From NCBI GenBank assembly GCA_014529385.2, contig CM043963.1, positions 101,489,912-101,553,911 on the forward strand: a stretch of DNA of 64,000 nt, read 5' to 3'. This document shows positions 1 to 12,000 of the stretch, piece by piece (positions within the stretch are counted from its first letter, which is position 1; the number at the start of each line of letters is the position of its first letter). The DNA comes from Adiantum capillus-veneris. Its lineage: Eukaryota > Streptophyta > Polypodiopsida > Polypodiales > Pteridaceae. The translations under genes and the position numbers were made by a program. The notes below the pieces were generated by a model. The model was not told where the DNA came from, ran no database searches, and saw nothing but the letters and a program-made list of their open reading frames with translations.

Positions 1-684
1 ATTAGCCGATACTATGTGGCCTAAGATTTTACCTTGTCATACCATGAATACACACTTTTCTGGGTTGAGGCAAATCCTATACGTTCTACATTTTTCGAAT
101 ACCTTTCTAAGATGATCTATATGGTCTTGTCTCAATAGAGAATAGACACACAAGTCATCCATGTAAATATCCAAGAATATTCGCAAGTATTATTTAAAAG
201 AATGTGTCATTAATCTCTAAAATGTGGCTGGAGCATTGGTCAAGCCAAATGGCATTACCCTAAACTCATATATGCCCAATTCTGTTGCAAATGCTGTTTT
301 GTATTGATCTTCTAGTTTGACCCCCAATTGGTTATAACTAGAGAATCCGTCCATAAAGCTATAGGCTTGCTTGCCTGCTACTCGTTCCAGGACGTGTTCA
401 GTGATAGGAAGAGGGTAGTTGTCTCTTTGTGTTGCTGCGTTTACCTTCTTGAGATTCTTACACACTCATAATTTCCCGTTTTTCTTGGGTACCACCACTA
501 TCAGGGACACCCAGTCTGTGTCCTCTATCTCATAAATAAATTCAGCCTCCATAAGTTTGTCTATCTCTTCTTTTATCCTTTCGGTGAATGTCTCATTATA
601 CGTGTATGGACGTTGTTTGCTTGGCTTTGCATCAGACTTCAGAGGGATTGAATGTTCAAAAATGTTAGGATCCACCCCCTTCAA
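1..684 (-). pseudogene. Ty3/gypsy reverse transcriptase, element 1 (broken, 3' part outside window)
   Basis: Conceptual translation shows RT blocks in order: a PKKNGK block near 470-490, NYPLP near 400, the first catalytic block FMDGFSSYNQ near 345-365, VMPFGLTNAPATF near 217-255, and a YMDD box near 150-165 followed by CLNPEKC and GKILGH. The active-site aspartates are still readable. At least two in-frame stops interrupt it: a TGA near 464 in the conserved KLWVC-type block and another near 193. It is therefore an inactive relic. It runs off the left edge before RNase H. Confidence 0.85.
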
Positions 685-686
685 AT

Positions 687-1951
687 CTTTGTACGACCAT
701 GCAAATACATCTCAAAATTCCTTAAGTTGTTTGATCAGTAAGTCCTCTTCTTCCCGACCTAGATCTGTGGCAATGTAAGCAGGTCGAGAACTTTCTCCTG
801 GCTCTGCTAAGTCTATTTTCTTGGCGTTCTCTGGACCATCGTAGGACTCGTTTGATTTAGGCTCCCTCATTGGTTTCTGAACCACTAATCTTCTTTCCTG
901 AATGGTGTACTTACAATAGTGAGGAGGTACATCTATCTTTTTACTCCCATCACTAGCGTTCGTTCCAACGCCACTTTCCATTTCAGTTGTCCATACATTT
1001 TTAATTTTTTGTTTCAACTCATTGTATCTCGTTTTTCGTTCAATTCTCGTCATAATTGGACCACCAAAGACATTCAGTTTTTCTGTTGCAACTCTTTTTT
1101 TTGCTTTGCTGGTTTTCTTAGGTTTCAACAGTCTGGACTTAAATCCCGAGTCTTCAACAACCTTAAGAAATCTTCCTGAAACTTTATTCTTAGCACAATC
1201 AACAGTATGAATGTTCATAGGGAAATGTGTCTTACCCCTAAACTCCGGCATGGGTCTCAGCCTGGTTGGTAGACTGATATGGTGTCGTTTACTCTTGTAT
1301 CTTTTTTGGCGTCTCTCACTTTGGTTTGGGAAATTGTAGAAGACTTCATTGTCTTGATCTTGATTGTCGTCTCCCTCCGTATTTTCCGACTTCTCATCAT
1401 CCGCATTATCCTTGTTTTCACTTTGATCAGAAGAATCATAAAAATCTTCTCCCGCTTGATTTCTGTAGTGGGGATTTCCACATAGCCCACTATCTTAATC
1501 TCAACTTTTGTTTCTGTTTTACTGATCCTCATATTCTCAGTATCTCCATCGTTCTTGTCCTCCTCCACAATTTTTCTCAAATGTAGTATGGTATGATATC
1601 ATAGCCATTCTCATCACAAAATTTGGTGGGAGTGACTTCATTGACGCATACATCCAATGTAGCCAAAATTTGAGACCATTCTAGGGGTTCGAGCTTCTCT
1701 TTAGGAAAAGGTTCTTGTATGTATGCATTGTCTTGCAAGACCATCTCTAGTGTCCTTTCATTGTGGTCAAATTCACTACATTGAGATGCCCCGCACATCC
1801 ATATCTCCTTTTTCTTACAGAGCCACGCTGGGACTTCTGATCCACTAATGTTGACTGAGTCAAATTCTTCCACAGGGGTTCTCGTGACATCATGGTAGCT
1901 ATGATTTTTCATGTTTACTCGTGTAGTAGTTTCAACATGTCGTAGATACAA
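687..1951 (-). pseudogene. Linker between protease and RT, element 1
   Basis: Open stretches at 1577-1951, 1257-1580 and 712-1251 join the protease to RT. They are charged and low in recognisable domains. The last one ends in a Glu- and Leu-rich segment (EEEDLLIKQLKEF) that leads into the RT start across a stop at about 711, as in gypsy elements with a long spacer before RT. A Lys/Arg/Ile/Met-rich stretch at 1257-1580 looks like degenerate or out-of-frame sequence. No enzymatic motif is visible; the assignment rests on position and frame continuity. Confidence 0.5.
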
Positions 1952-1963
1952 ATAATCATACCC

Positions 1964-2521
1964 CTAGTCCTGCACCATTTTGAGTTGCCTCATGAACGGC
2001 CTACCAAGGATAATTTCATAGTTGTTCTTCTTGACAAAATCTACTATGGTAAAGGTATGTTCGTACTCTATGCCACAGGAAGATACCACAATTGCCTCAA
2101 GCAATCCTATAGGCCTTTCTATGTGCCCATCCGCCAATTGCAATTTCATTCTAGTTGTTCGTATTGCTGGTTTTTCCCATGTTTCCCATAGCATTTTGGT
2201 CGCAATGGCAATGCCAGCCCCGCTATCAAGTATTGCCTTAGTCTCTATGCCGTTATACTCAACTGGTAGGGTTGTGTTGCCATCTTCACCCTTACAATAC
2301 TCTCCTACCTTGTTGAGTGGCACTGGTCTAGTGTTGACTTTCTTCGGTTCTGTGTCATTAAGCTCGGTTTCGAAGAACTTAAGAGGCGTCCCTAAAACAA
2401 ATTTTTCAAGACATTTGCCCACTTTCGTCCACATGCTTGGCCTAATTTTTAACAATTCGGCCAATGTGATTGTACACTTGACCGGAGTGGTCAACAAGTC
2501 TGTAAGGATTTTAGTGTCCAA
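1964..2521 (-). pseudogene. Retroviral-type aspartic protease, element 1
   Basis: The protein shows a protease fold signature: AILDSGAGIAIAT with the catalytic D-S-G-A near residue 96, a flap-like stretch LQLADGH, and the closing EIILGRPFM block near residue 172. The ILGRP motif is characteristic of gypsy-type proteases that process Gag-Pol. The catalytic motif is intact although neighbouring parts of the element are broken. The N-terminal 80 residues are a linker from Gag. The stop after MVQD at 1964 separates it from the RT linker, where functional elements would read on. Confidence 0.8.
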
Positions 2522-3240
2522 TTGATTTGACCCGCCTATTCTTTGAGAAGGTACTCTTCAAATTTATGACCTTGCCTCATAGTCCCCCATATATGATGGC
2601 AAAGTTCTGAGTGATGCTGGTCTGCTATCTTCGGATGAAACTAAACCATTATCCCCTTGAAATGATTTAACGTCTAAATCCCATGGAGGCTTATTCAAGT
2701 TCAACTCCAAGAAAGGCGCCGACTCGACTGTTTTGTCTCATATTTTTCTTGAGCTTTTCTCACGGTTTCCCATAGCTCTTCAGGCCAATTTTCTTCCACA
2801 ATAGGGGTATATGGTGGAAAATATTTCAGTGATTCATCAGTGCTATTAGGAACGTCTCTTGCATCCTCTACATCCGTCAAGGATTTAACGTTTTCTATCT
2901 TGTCAGGTATCCTTTGTTAGGTTTTGTGAGGTGTTTCATTGTTTGGTGGTTTGATTACTCTATCTCCCAATTCCATAGGTGGAGGCTCCAGTAAAGCTTG
3001 TGCAGTTTCAATCAGTTGTTTACACATCTCTAGTCTTTGTTTTCTATCTCTGGATATAGATATGTCATCCACCTTTGCTCTAGAGTCTGTCTCTTCTTCA
3101 ATCTTGCTTCATATGCTTGCAAGATTGCATCTAAGGGGTTCATTGATCTTATCTACCAATACCGACCCTCCTGAGCTTGCACTTCTTGGTCCCTCCGTTG
3201 ATTTTAGAGAGTCGGACTCTCTTTGTTGTTTAAGTTGCTC

Positions 3241-3747
3241 TCAAGCTATCGTTAGCTCAGCTTCTACATCTTTTTGTTTACGCTCACGTCTAGCTTTCAT
3301 TTTAGCTCTTCGTTCTTTCCAAGGATAATCACGACTGACGCTAGACTTGTCAGTCTTGATTTCTTCGTGATTTTCATCGTTACTCTTCGACTGATTGTCA
3401 TTTTTCCTTGCTTGGGCTCTTGGCAAGACCTTAACAGGAATCGGAGTTTCGTTTTTTGACCCTCCACCGGAAGGCAGCGCTCCCAGCATATTCAAGTCAA
3501 TTTTTGCTCCTTTGCTCGGGTTTTTAGGGCAATCAGGGATCAAGTGAGTAATTCCACACTCGGTGCAATATGCGTTGACCCTAATGATTTTGTCATGAGG
3601 GCAGTCCCTCAGCCAATGGTCTCCACCAAACTTGTAGCATGGTCCTTTAGGCTGTTGAGGTGCTCTTGGAGCTCCTCTTTGTTGGTATGCAATTATTTGC
3701 CCGCTCATGCCTCCGTTGGCTATGAACAATAGTGTTCTTTCATCCAA
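3241..3747 (-). pseudogene. Gag nucleocapsid region with two zinc knuckles, element 1
   Basis: Two knuckle-like motifs occur close together: CYKFGGDHWLRDC near residues 37-49, with the second Cys replaced by Phe, and CTECGITHLIPDC near residues 61-73, a CX2CX4HX4C match. Such knuckles bind genomic RNA during particle assembly. The C-terminal part is rich in Lys, Arg and Glu. The 720 bases to the left (2522-3240) contain the remaining gag-protease junction but are interrupted by stops and show no clear motif. Confidence 0.7.
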
Positions 3748-3771
3748 GCTATATCTTCCTTCCCCCGCTGC

Positions 3772-4952
3772 CTATGCAGCAGTTGGTGGTCCTGTATTTC
3801 CTATCATGCTCCATGGTTCTGGTGTAGAGGGTTCTTCTGGTGGATAATAGACAGAGTTTTCCGCATATCCATTGGGCTCGTCGTAGTATGCATGCATAGG
3901 TACCAAAGCCTTCTCATCCGACTCAGTTACTGTGGGTGTGTATCTTATGCCGACTGGTCGTAATCCTGGTAGGGGTGGTTGTTGTCCCAACACTGGTTGT
4001 GGTCTTTCTACACCTATAGGTCCTGGTAGGTTGCCTATCTGATATCTAGGCATCGGAGGGACTTGAGGGGATGTCACCCGAGCTTGCGGAGCATATGGTT
4101 GTTCTCTCACATATCCCTTGTTATAATAACACTCCTCCATCCCATGGTTTGTCCATTTTTTTTCAATCGCACACCATTGTGGTTGTTTAGCTTGTGGTTT
4201 GGAATACAAGTTAATCTTTTTAAGCACTTCCTCTACAAGCTGCTCTTGGCTTACCGCTACTTCTCCTTTCAGTGTTGTCTTAGCAGACTTGCTTCCGCTT
4301 TGTTGCGAGGAAGAATCATCATCAAGATCCTTGAACTCACCCTCTTTGTAGACTGCACAATTGTCCACAAGGTATAGAGCCTCCTTGGTTAAATCATTCA
4401 ACGTCGTGCACCTTTTCATATGTAAGTCCTTCTAGAGATCTGCATTCCTTAGTCCTTGGATAAATATAAGCATAAGTCTGGACTGAGTTGACAGTTCTTC
4501 CACGGGGTAGAACTTAACATTTTTTTTAATCGGAGGGATGCCTTTCGCACAGACTCTCTATCTTTCTGTTTGAATTTATGGATTTGTGAGACTGTATTAT
4601 GAGCTATTCCCCTTTGTGAGAATTCTTCGATAAACTCGTCAAACACTTCCTCCATAGACTCAAAGTCTCTTCGCTCCACTGAGTCAAACCATGTAGCAGC
4701 ATCATCCTTTAAGGTTAAACCAAATCCTGCAAATTGGGTAGGAAATTCTAACACCTCTTCAGCTCTAATTACACGCACAAAGGCTGCTACATGATCTCTC
4801 GGATCCCTGCTTCCCGTATATTTCGTGTTTACCCATTTTTTCACTTGAGAAGGTCTAATTCTACAATGGTCTACAAATCTCATCATGGGATCTCCCCGTC
4901 CTAGTCGATATACCTCCTCTGGTCTTCTGTAGTGGCCAGGTTCCTCTCCCAA
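3772..4952 (-). pseudogene. Gag capsid-like region, element 1
   Basis: The right part (4449-4952) carries the retrotransposon-gag core: a segment with DPRDHVAAFVRVI, then FGLTLKDDAATWFDSVE and a Phe/Glu-rich helix ending in EFSQRG, matching the usual W-F-x-x-L-like pattern of plant gypsy Gag. The left part (3772-4419) continues with Gln/Pro-rich sequence toward the zinc knuckles. A stop and frame change near 4420-4448 separates them. The role would be capsid assembly in the cytoplasm; the copy is dead. Confidence 0.7.
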
Positions 4953-5171
4953 TGGTGCTCCTAATCCATAATTTCTAACAGTTCTCGCGAGAGATGGTTC
5001 ATCTCTCCGAACTCGTTCTAGGGCTGGTCTTCCAGGCTCAGTTGACCCCTGAGTCTTTGGCTTACTCTCTCCTTGATACTGTGCATAGAGTAGTGGTTCT
5101 TGTAAATCCCTTAGCCCTCATGCGGTTTGGTAACCCTCTCGGGATTGGTCTTGTTCTAATGTAGCACTCTG

Positions 5172-5663
5172 TCAAAGCCATGCCTGCAATGATGGCTGAG
5201 TAGCTAGTTGGTCCTGGTAGTTGGACGTCGGTTGTCGGGTAGAATGTGAGGTAGCATCATACTCTTCTGAAAAGGGATTTGTCAATGTGCTAGGGGTGTA
5301 GTTGGCTCTTGGTACTTCTTCGGGGCCATAAGTTGATGCCCCCGGAACTGTTGCCATTTCAACCTCCTCTGGGAGAATACGTTTGTATTCTCGCGCGTAC
5401 CTGTCAACAAAAACAATATCCTTCCCCATAGCAGTTTCATAAGAGAATAAGTAAAGAACCTTATCTTTGCTTAATTCATTTGGGTAGGGTTCCTTGCATC
5501 GAAAGTAAGAGATTCTTCCCTTTCTTTCATGCTTATAAATCCCCGCATTCTCATTATAGGTTGGGACCCTGGTTGTTTTCTTGTCATACATAAAGAGCGC
5601 TCCAGGTCGATCAATGTTAGGAGGAGGTTCTTGGGTTTCTGAAACCATTTTCCCTTTTGCCAC
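5172..5663 (-). pseudogene. N-terminal Gag/leader ORF, element 1
   Basis: A 163-residue reading frame lies directly upstream of the gag core in the same orientation. It begins MAKGKMVSETQ and contains a mixed charged central part and a Ser/Thr/Gln-rich tail. I recognise no domain. Position suggests the N-terminal matrix-like part of Gag or a separate ORF preceding gag, as found in some large plant gypsy elements. The stop at 5172 and the sequence to 4952 separate it from the capsid core. Confidence 0.45.
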
Positions 5664-5813
5664 GTTATCTCCATATCTGTTGTAATCCTCAGGGTTACTA
5701 ACTATCAGATAGTGGTTCCCCTTTTCGTTTCGGAATCTGTCTCCATCATCATAGACTCGAATTATCTCTAGTCTCTGAGCCGGTCTCTCTTCAATACAAA
5801 TACACTTGTGTCC

Positions 5814-6134
5814 TCAATAGTCAGAACAAACTAAGGCTCCCCTCAAGTTAGTTCCTTCCAAGAAGATTATAGTGAACTTGGTTTCGTTTAAAGGATGTAG
5901 GGAGGTGCTCCCCCTTGGCATTGGTCCTTCACTGTTGAACCCTCCTAGTTGTTGACTCCCTATCATGAAGAAGGACTTTTCTGACGAAGTGTCAGTATCA
6001 CTACCCTCTTGAATGATCGATGCTAATGGGTCTAGTCTCATCTGAGTTACACTCTCTTCGGTGGACGTGGTGCTTACTTGACTTTTCACACTTTTAGCTC
6101 CCGACTTAGCAAAGGCTCCTGACCTTAAATACAT
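5814..6134 (-). CDS. Small leader ORF of element 1 (106 aa, unknown)
   Basis: The ORF starts with ATG at 6134 and encodes a Ser/Thr-rich protein (MYLRSGAFAKSG...). It is the first ORF after the element 1 leader and the last one before the element 2 insertion. Just upstream, on the minus strand, lies a consensus-like splice donor (AG/GTAAGA at about 6165-6172). It may be the first exon of a spliced gag transcript, but no acceptor was confirmed. Function unknown. Confidence 0.35.
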   Translation of the reverse strand: MYLRSGAFAKSGAKSVKSQVSTTSTEESVTQMRLDPLASIIQEGSDTDTSSEKSFFMIGSQQLGGFNSEGPMPRGSTSLHPLNETKFTIIFLEGTNLRGALVCSDY

Positions 6135-6620
6135 AAGAATGAAAGTTGGGTTGCAAACTTAAATCTTACCTAGACTCCTTCTTGTGCGGCTTTGTGATGA
6201 TCTCCTTCTGGGATCTACACAAGTATGGTTAGTCTGTTCACAAGGGTTTTCCTTGAATCACCAAAAATCTTTCAAGTATGTACATCAACCACTTAGTCAG
6301 CCTTGTGGTGGTCCAATTTCAAATATGAAATGATGGTTGGGATCTATATGGAGAGTATGTCCTAGTGAAGCGGTTCGGGGCGGGCAACAAGAAGAGAAAC
6401 CTCTAGACACCCTTCAATCTGCTCAATGGGGCTGGGGCACAACACAACACAAACCAAAACAACAAACCCCCAGCCAAATCCCAACTACACAAGGGGCACC
6501 ACCTAGTTTAAGAGCGAACTAGGAGGCAAAAGAGGAGAATCGTTAGAGAAACCCACAAACAAGCAAGGAATTTACACTAACCCTAACACCAATGCAACAC
6601 TCTCACACACTAAAACACGA

Positions 6621-6621
6621 A

Positions 6622-6710
<89 letters not shown>
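6621..6710. repeat. (GA)n microsatellite in 3' LTR of element 2
   Basis: Nearly pure GA dinucleotides with one GGGAG and one GTGAG interruption. The homologous tract in the other LTR differs in length, as expected from slippage after insertion. Confidence 0.95.
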
Positions 6711-6713
<3 letters not shown>

Positions 6714-7371
6714 TGCTCGGGCTGCTTTGAAGTGTATCGTTAATGATCAAGCAAACATAAATATATATATGTAAGAAAGAGAGAGAAGGGGGAAGGGGGT
6801 GCTTGTTGCACTAATGCCTTCTTACAAATCTGTCATGACCAATCAAAGTGAGATTAGTATTTGTTCAACATAGCCTGAGTAAATTACACCACAACACATC
6901 ACAAGGAAAAAGCCACCCCAATCACTGTCTTAAGGCCAGGGGAGTCCTCTCCACCCTGTCGCCCTCTTACAGCATGTGGGATTTATGGCTAAATTGATAA
7001 CAGTACCCGGAGACAAGCTATCAAGAACTTACATAAAACACCAAGACACTTACACATCATTATTGTCCATGACTTCACGTTGGAAGGGAGACAAGGTATC
7101 CATGCTTAGTCCAAATTCACCCTCCTTGATTCAGCAAATGTTGGGCTTACACTAGTAGGAGAAATGATAGATTTCCTACCCTCAATTTAATGATCACTCT
7201 CTCTTACAATGGCATAGAGTTCCCTTGCTAATCACTCCTAATACAACACATACATATGCCTAATGCCAATGAGATTCCACTCAAGAGCTCCTTCTCAAGA
7301 GGTTGAGCTTGGCTTCTCAAGATATAGGAGAGTGCTCTTTCTTCTCCCCCTTTTTGTGCTAGCTACACCCT

Positions 7372-7382
7372 CCTTTTATAGC
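7372..7382 (-). promoter_or_regulatory. TATA box in the 3' LTR of element 2
   Basis: On the minus strand the sequence reads GCTATAAAAGG. The same site is at 16737-16747 in the other LTR. In this copy it would drive transcription away from the element into element 1. Confidence 0.55.
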
Positions 7383-9062
7383 CATTTTGAAGGCTAGGGT
7401 TACTCCTCTAACCATGGTTGGGTTAGATTTTCAACAATTTATCTAATTTCTTTTGCTTGGAATTATCAAGAAGTTGGTGGGAAAAGAGAGAGGAGAGAAA
7501 TGGAGGTGATAGGACTTTTCATAGTGGGTTAGTGTTAGTATTAATTTACAAATGGAATTGGATATTTACAATGGGAGTATCCATGTAGGATACAAATAAG
7601 GAAGAAAAACTCTTAAGAGGTAAGAAAAGGTGGATTTCTTACAAGGTTGATGCTCCAAGTGTCTTGAGTAGGGCCAATTTTGACGGTACATTTTTTCTCC
7701 ACTCTTGACCTTCCTTGAGAGACAAGGTAATTGAAGCTGAGTAATCAACCACCATGATGCTATCTTTTAAGAGAAGAGACTGAATTTTGTGGTTTTTTTG
7801 ATAGATATGGGTAATTTGGAGGAGGAAAAATGAGCCTAGGTGGTCAATTTTGGAATGGAATTGTGTGTGGGAGGTATGAGTTCACCATGGTTTCTCTTAT
7901 TCTTCAAGGTTGAGGAGAAGGTGAGTAGGGTGTAGAGAGGAGTGGTGAGAGAGGTGGGGATGATGAGTAGAGAAGTGTGTGTGAAAGAGGAAAATGATAA
8001 AGTGGAAGAGAGAGTGTGGCTGCATAGCATGGGAAAACTGGGGTCCACTACTAAAATCATAGCTCACAGCTCGTAGCTCAAAAAAATGTGAAAAAATTTG
8101 AGGCAAAAGTTCAGCCCGCGAGCTACAACTTTTGGTTGTATCACTTTTTCAAATTCGGAGAGCAAGTGAACTTTAAAAATTCAGCAAAACCGACCGTTTT
8201 TTCCCACTGCACAAGGTCCTTGTGGGGTCCTTCTTTGGATGATTCTTTTGAATACCTCCAAGAGTGATCCCTCCATAGTGCATGTATGCATGCCACCTAC
8301 CCTTGACCTTATTTGGTAGGTCTATAATTGAAGATATTGTTGAGATCATGATATAAGTGAATAGTACAACTAAGAAAATCAAATATTGAGGGGTCTAAAA
8401 AATATGTACATGTCAAATATAAATAATATAAGTGGAAAAAATATAAAGGGGTCGAAAGAAATCTCTCTCATTATGAGGCTACCATAAAAAGATAAATATT
8501 TTTGGTGTTCTAATTTTTTAGGAAAAGAAAAACAAAATAGATGTAGGAAGGGAAAAATCACAATAGTGAAAAAATATACACATAAATAAAACTAGTTTTT
8601 TTGGATTTTTGTTGGGGTGGAGTTACACCAAATATAAGAGAAGCTTACATGAAAATATTTCTATATGGAATAAAGAGTATGAAAAATGGTAAGAAAAATT
8701 GTGGTATTGGTGAGGCAATGTACAGAGCATAAATAACACACACCTAGGTAGAAATATTTAAATAAATACCAAAATAATTATGAAAAAATCTTTTATTTAG
8801 GTCCTATATACAAAGAAATATTTACATACGCATGGGCCATAATATACTTATATTTTTTATGTTTTTTATTTTTTTGGCTCAACTAGCCCAATGACTAGCT
8901 AATTGAGGGATTTTTTTTTCAGTAAGAAAATATGGGAAAAGTCCCCTAACTCACACACACCTATATACAGTGAAAGGGTGAGGGTAACCACAGTGTTTGA
9001 GTGATTTGATAGGGTGAGATAACTCACTATGGCAATTACAGAGAGCCGAAAAATGGCTATCA

Positions 9063-9074
9063 TTAGCCCTCCCT
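9063..9074 (-). promoter_or_regulatory. Polypurine tract of element 2
   Basis: Minus-strand AGGGAGGGCTAA lies immediately before the 3' LTR start TGATAGC. It serves as plus-strand DNA primer in LTR retrotransposons. Here it overlaps the last three codons and the TAA stop of pol. Confidence 0.75.
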
Positions 9075-12000
9075 CAGGATGATGGTATATTCATAAAGAA
9101 TCTTTTCCAAAGAGAGTGCTTCAGATTCTTTGACAAGATCTTCATTGTTTGGCCCCTTGGAATTTTGGTTTGTGTTACACTCATGCTTCATGGAACAATA
9201 CTTACATGAGATAGTTGCCTTTTGCTCTGGTAGATCCTTTGGTGGAAGGCGACTCAAATAGGGCTTCAAGCGATACCCGTTTACCTTCCTGGAGTGCTCT
9301 TTCCCATTCAAGTCCATAAGTTGATAGTAACTTGAATTGAAAGCCTTCTTGACTATGTATGGCCCCTGCCATCTTGTTTCAAATTTGGCATCAAAACGAT
9401 TATCGAGTCGATTGTCATACCTTAGCACAAGATCTCCTTCATTGATGCCTTTGTCCTTCAGTTTCTTGTCAAGCTTCTCCTTTGTCTGTGTGGCTTTCCT
9501 CTTATAGCACTCGTATGCTGCTTCTCTTTTCCACTCAAGCTCAGCTAAGGTAAAGAGTCGATCCATCCATGCTTCTTGATCATCTTGTGCTGATTTGCCA
9601 TGAAGTCGCATTGTTGGAATGTTTAGCTCAATTGGCTGTAAAGCCTCTTGACCATAGACCAAGTGAAATGGTGTGAACTCCGTGGCTTCCCTATATGTGG
9701 TTCGATACGCCCACAAGGCACCATCCAAGAAGTCATCCCACAACTTTGTCTTGTTTTTCACCATCTTTCTAATGATGCCTGCAATGAAACCATTAGCTTT
9801 TTCTACCAAACCATTTGATTGGGGATAGTAGGGTGTACTGTGACGATGTAGAATGTGAAGTTCCTCACAGACTTCTGTGAGCAATCCCTTTCTAAACCCT
9901 GGACCATTATCAGAAACAATCTCCAAAGGTGTGCCAAATCTACAACAAATGTGAGTGTAGACGAATTTGCTCACTGTCCTCTCATTTACCTTTGCCACAC
10001 TTTGTGCTTCCACCCACCTAGTCATATAGTCTACAGCCACTAGAATGCAGAGTTTACCATTTTTTGTCCTAGGCAGAGGACCCATAGCATCAATGCCCCA
10101 CTTTTCAAAGGGTCCATTTGCAAGCACGATTTGCCTTGGACCATAAATCAATCTTCTATTCCCATTTACCTGACAATTGTGACAACTTTTACACCAATGT
10201 TGGACATCCACATGCAGACTTGGCCAAACATACCCCGCAAACAAAATCTTCTTCACAGTTAATTCTTGGGAAAAATGACCACCACATGCCTCTTCATGCA
10301 AACCTTTTAGAATGGCTGGAATTTCCGCGATAGTTGGTACTCTTCTGCACACTTTATCCTTCCCTCTTTGATAGAGGGAGCCTTCTAGGAAGAGATACAT
10401 GCTTGCCTTCTTCATGAGTCTCCTCTTCTGAGCTTTTGTGAAGTCTGGTGGAAACTCACCCTCCAAAATGTAGCCAATGATGGGAGCCAATGACTCCAAT
10501 CCCTGGTACCTCGGTTGCTTCACAGCAGCCACCACCATGATGACCTGCACTTCTTTCTTTACACATGCAACGGCTTGTTGTGCAAGTAAATCAGCATCTT
10601 CATTTTGTTTCCTCGGAATATGATATAGTTGCACTTCTTCAAACTGATTAAACATCCTACGAATGGCATGAACTTTTGTCAATGGTAGGGTCTTTACTTC
10701 AGGCACCTTAATCTCCTTTTCATGCACCCTATAAGTGAGAATCCCTGCCAATTGTGCACGCACACTATCTTCTACCTTGAAAGAGTATTGAAACTCTTGC
10801 AACTCCATAATCCACTTTGAGATCCTAGTACTAAGATTCATTTGAGATGACACCCAAGGGAACAAATTCTCTGCGGTGAGGATTACAAAAGGTTTTGGGA
10901 GCAAGTAGGATCTAAACTTCCTTATCGCAAACATGAGAGAAAGCATCATGAGTTCTGCCTCCGTGTAGCCTCTCTCTAAAGCATTCATGACCCTACTAGC
11001 AAAGTAGATGGGCCGCATCCTGGTACTATAGGGATCTTGTTGTAACAAAACTGCACCAATTGTTTCTTTCCCAGCACTAGAGCTAACAAAGAATGTGTAC
11101 TCCCAACAAGGAGGCATGAGTGTTGGTAGCTCTGAAAAAATGGCTTTAATGTTACAAAAGTACTCTTCAAGCTCATCAGACCATGCAAATTCTACTTGTT
11201 GTGTCAACTTTTGCAAAGGGTGAAGTAACTCCGAGGCTAAGTGAACGAAGCGTGACATATACTTCACCTTTTGAATGAATGAGATGACCTCCTTAAGACT
11301 CTTGGGTGATGGTAGCTCAATAAGAGCCTTTGCCTTTGAAGGATCCACTTCAATGCCTTTGTAAGAAACTTTATGACCAAGCAAGATTACTTCATCCTCA
11401 CCTATATGGCACTTGTCGGGGTTGAGTTGACCTCCCATGTCGTAGAGCTTCTTTAAACCTTCTTCTACCCTTTGTAGATACAATGATTTTGAGCTATAAA
11501 TACGAAAATCATCAATGAACATCCTAATTGACTTTCCAAAGAATGCTTGAAACACCATATTCATGAAACGTTGGAATGTTGCAGGAGCATTTGTCAGACC
11601 AAATGGCATGACTCTAAAAGCATAACAACCCCAAGGAGTGATAAAGGTTGTTTTCAATTGATCCTCCAATGCAATCCCTATTTGAAAGTAACCTGAGTAA
11701 CCATCGCACACAGTGTACTTCTCATGACCAACTACCTCATTTAGTATCTCATCCTGGAATGGGAGGGGAAAGTGATCTCTTTTTGTTGCCTCATTGAGGG
11801 GACGGTAATCCACACACACCCTCCACTTGACATTTTTCTTAGGAGTGACAACAACAGGAGAGACCCACTCTGAATTCTCCACTGGATAAATGAAACTTGC
11901 TGCTAGAAGCTTTCTTACCTCCTTGAGTAGAGCCTGTTCCTTTATAACTCCTAGCCTTCGTAGCTTCTGAGCTTTAGGTGTGACTTCAGGCTTTAACTCG

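Larger units (their letters stand above)
1..6365 (-). mobile_element. Element 1: decayed Ty3/gypsy retrotransposon, left part (continues at 18428-20816)
   Basis: Reading right to left, the segment encodes leader ORFs, gag with zinc knuckles, an aspartic protease, a linker and reverse transcriptase, the Ty3/gypsy gag-pro-pol order. Its 3' half, with RNase H, integrase and 3' LTR, lies before position 1. Many in-frame stops show it is dead. At 6365 it is cut by element 2; the sequence resumes at 18428 as non-coding leader ending in an Asp-tRNA PBS and a 5' LTR. The pieces are joined because the PBS at 19873-19894 faces left and has no other internal region to serve. The linker before RT (ending in Leu/Glu-rich sequence followed by an RT start) recalls Tat/Athila-type elements, but the lineage is an inference. 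Confidence 0.75.
6366..9062 (-). repeat. 3' LTR of element 2
   Basis: This 2697-base copy matches 15702-18427 along its length. Left end is TGAAGCGGTTCGGGG, right end CTATCA. Compared with the right copy it lacks a ten-base piece near 6419 (CTCCCGTG-like) and has a shorter GA tract. Small ORFs inside it are repeated in the other copy and show no protein signature. At its right end it directly abuts the pol stop codon. Confidence 0.92.

Noticed and set aside
7566-8561. Several 60-75-codon minus-strand ORFs repeated at 16931-17926
   Set aside because: They lie in both LTR copies of element 2, overlap in different frames and have low-complexity sequence. Their duplication comes from the LTRs, not from selection.
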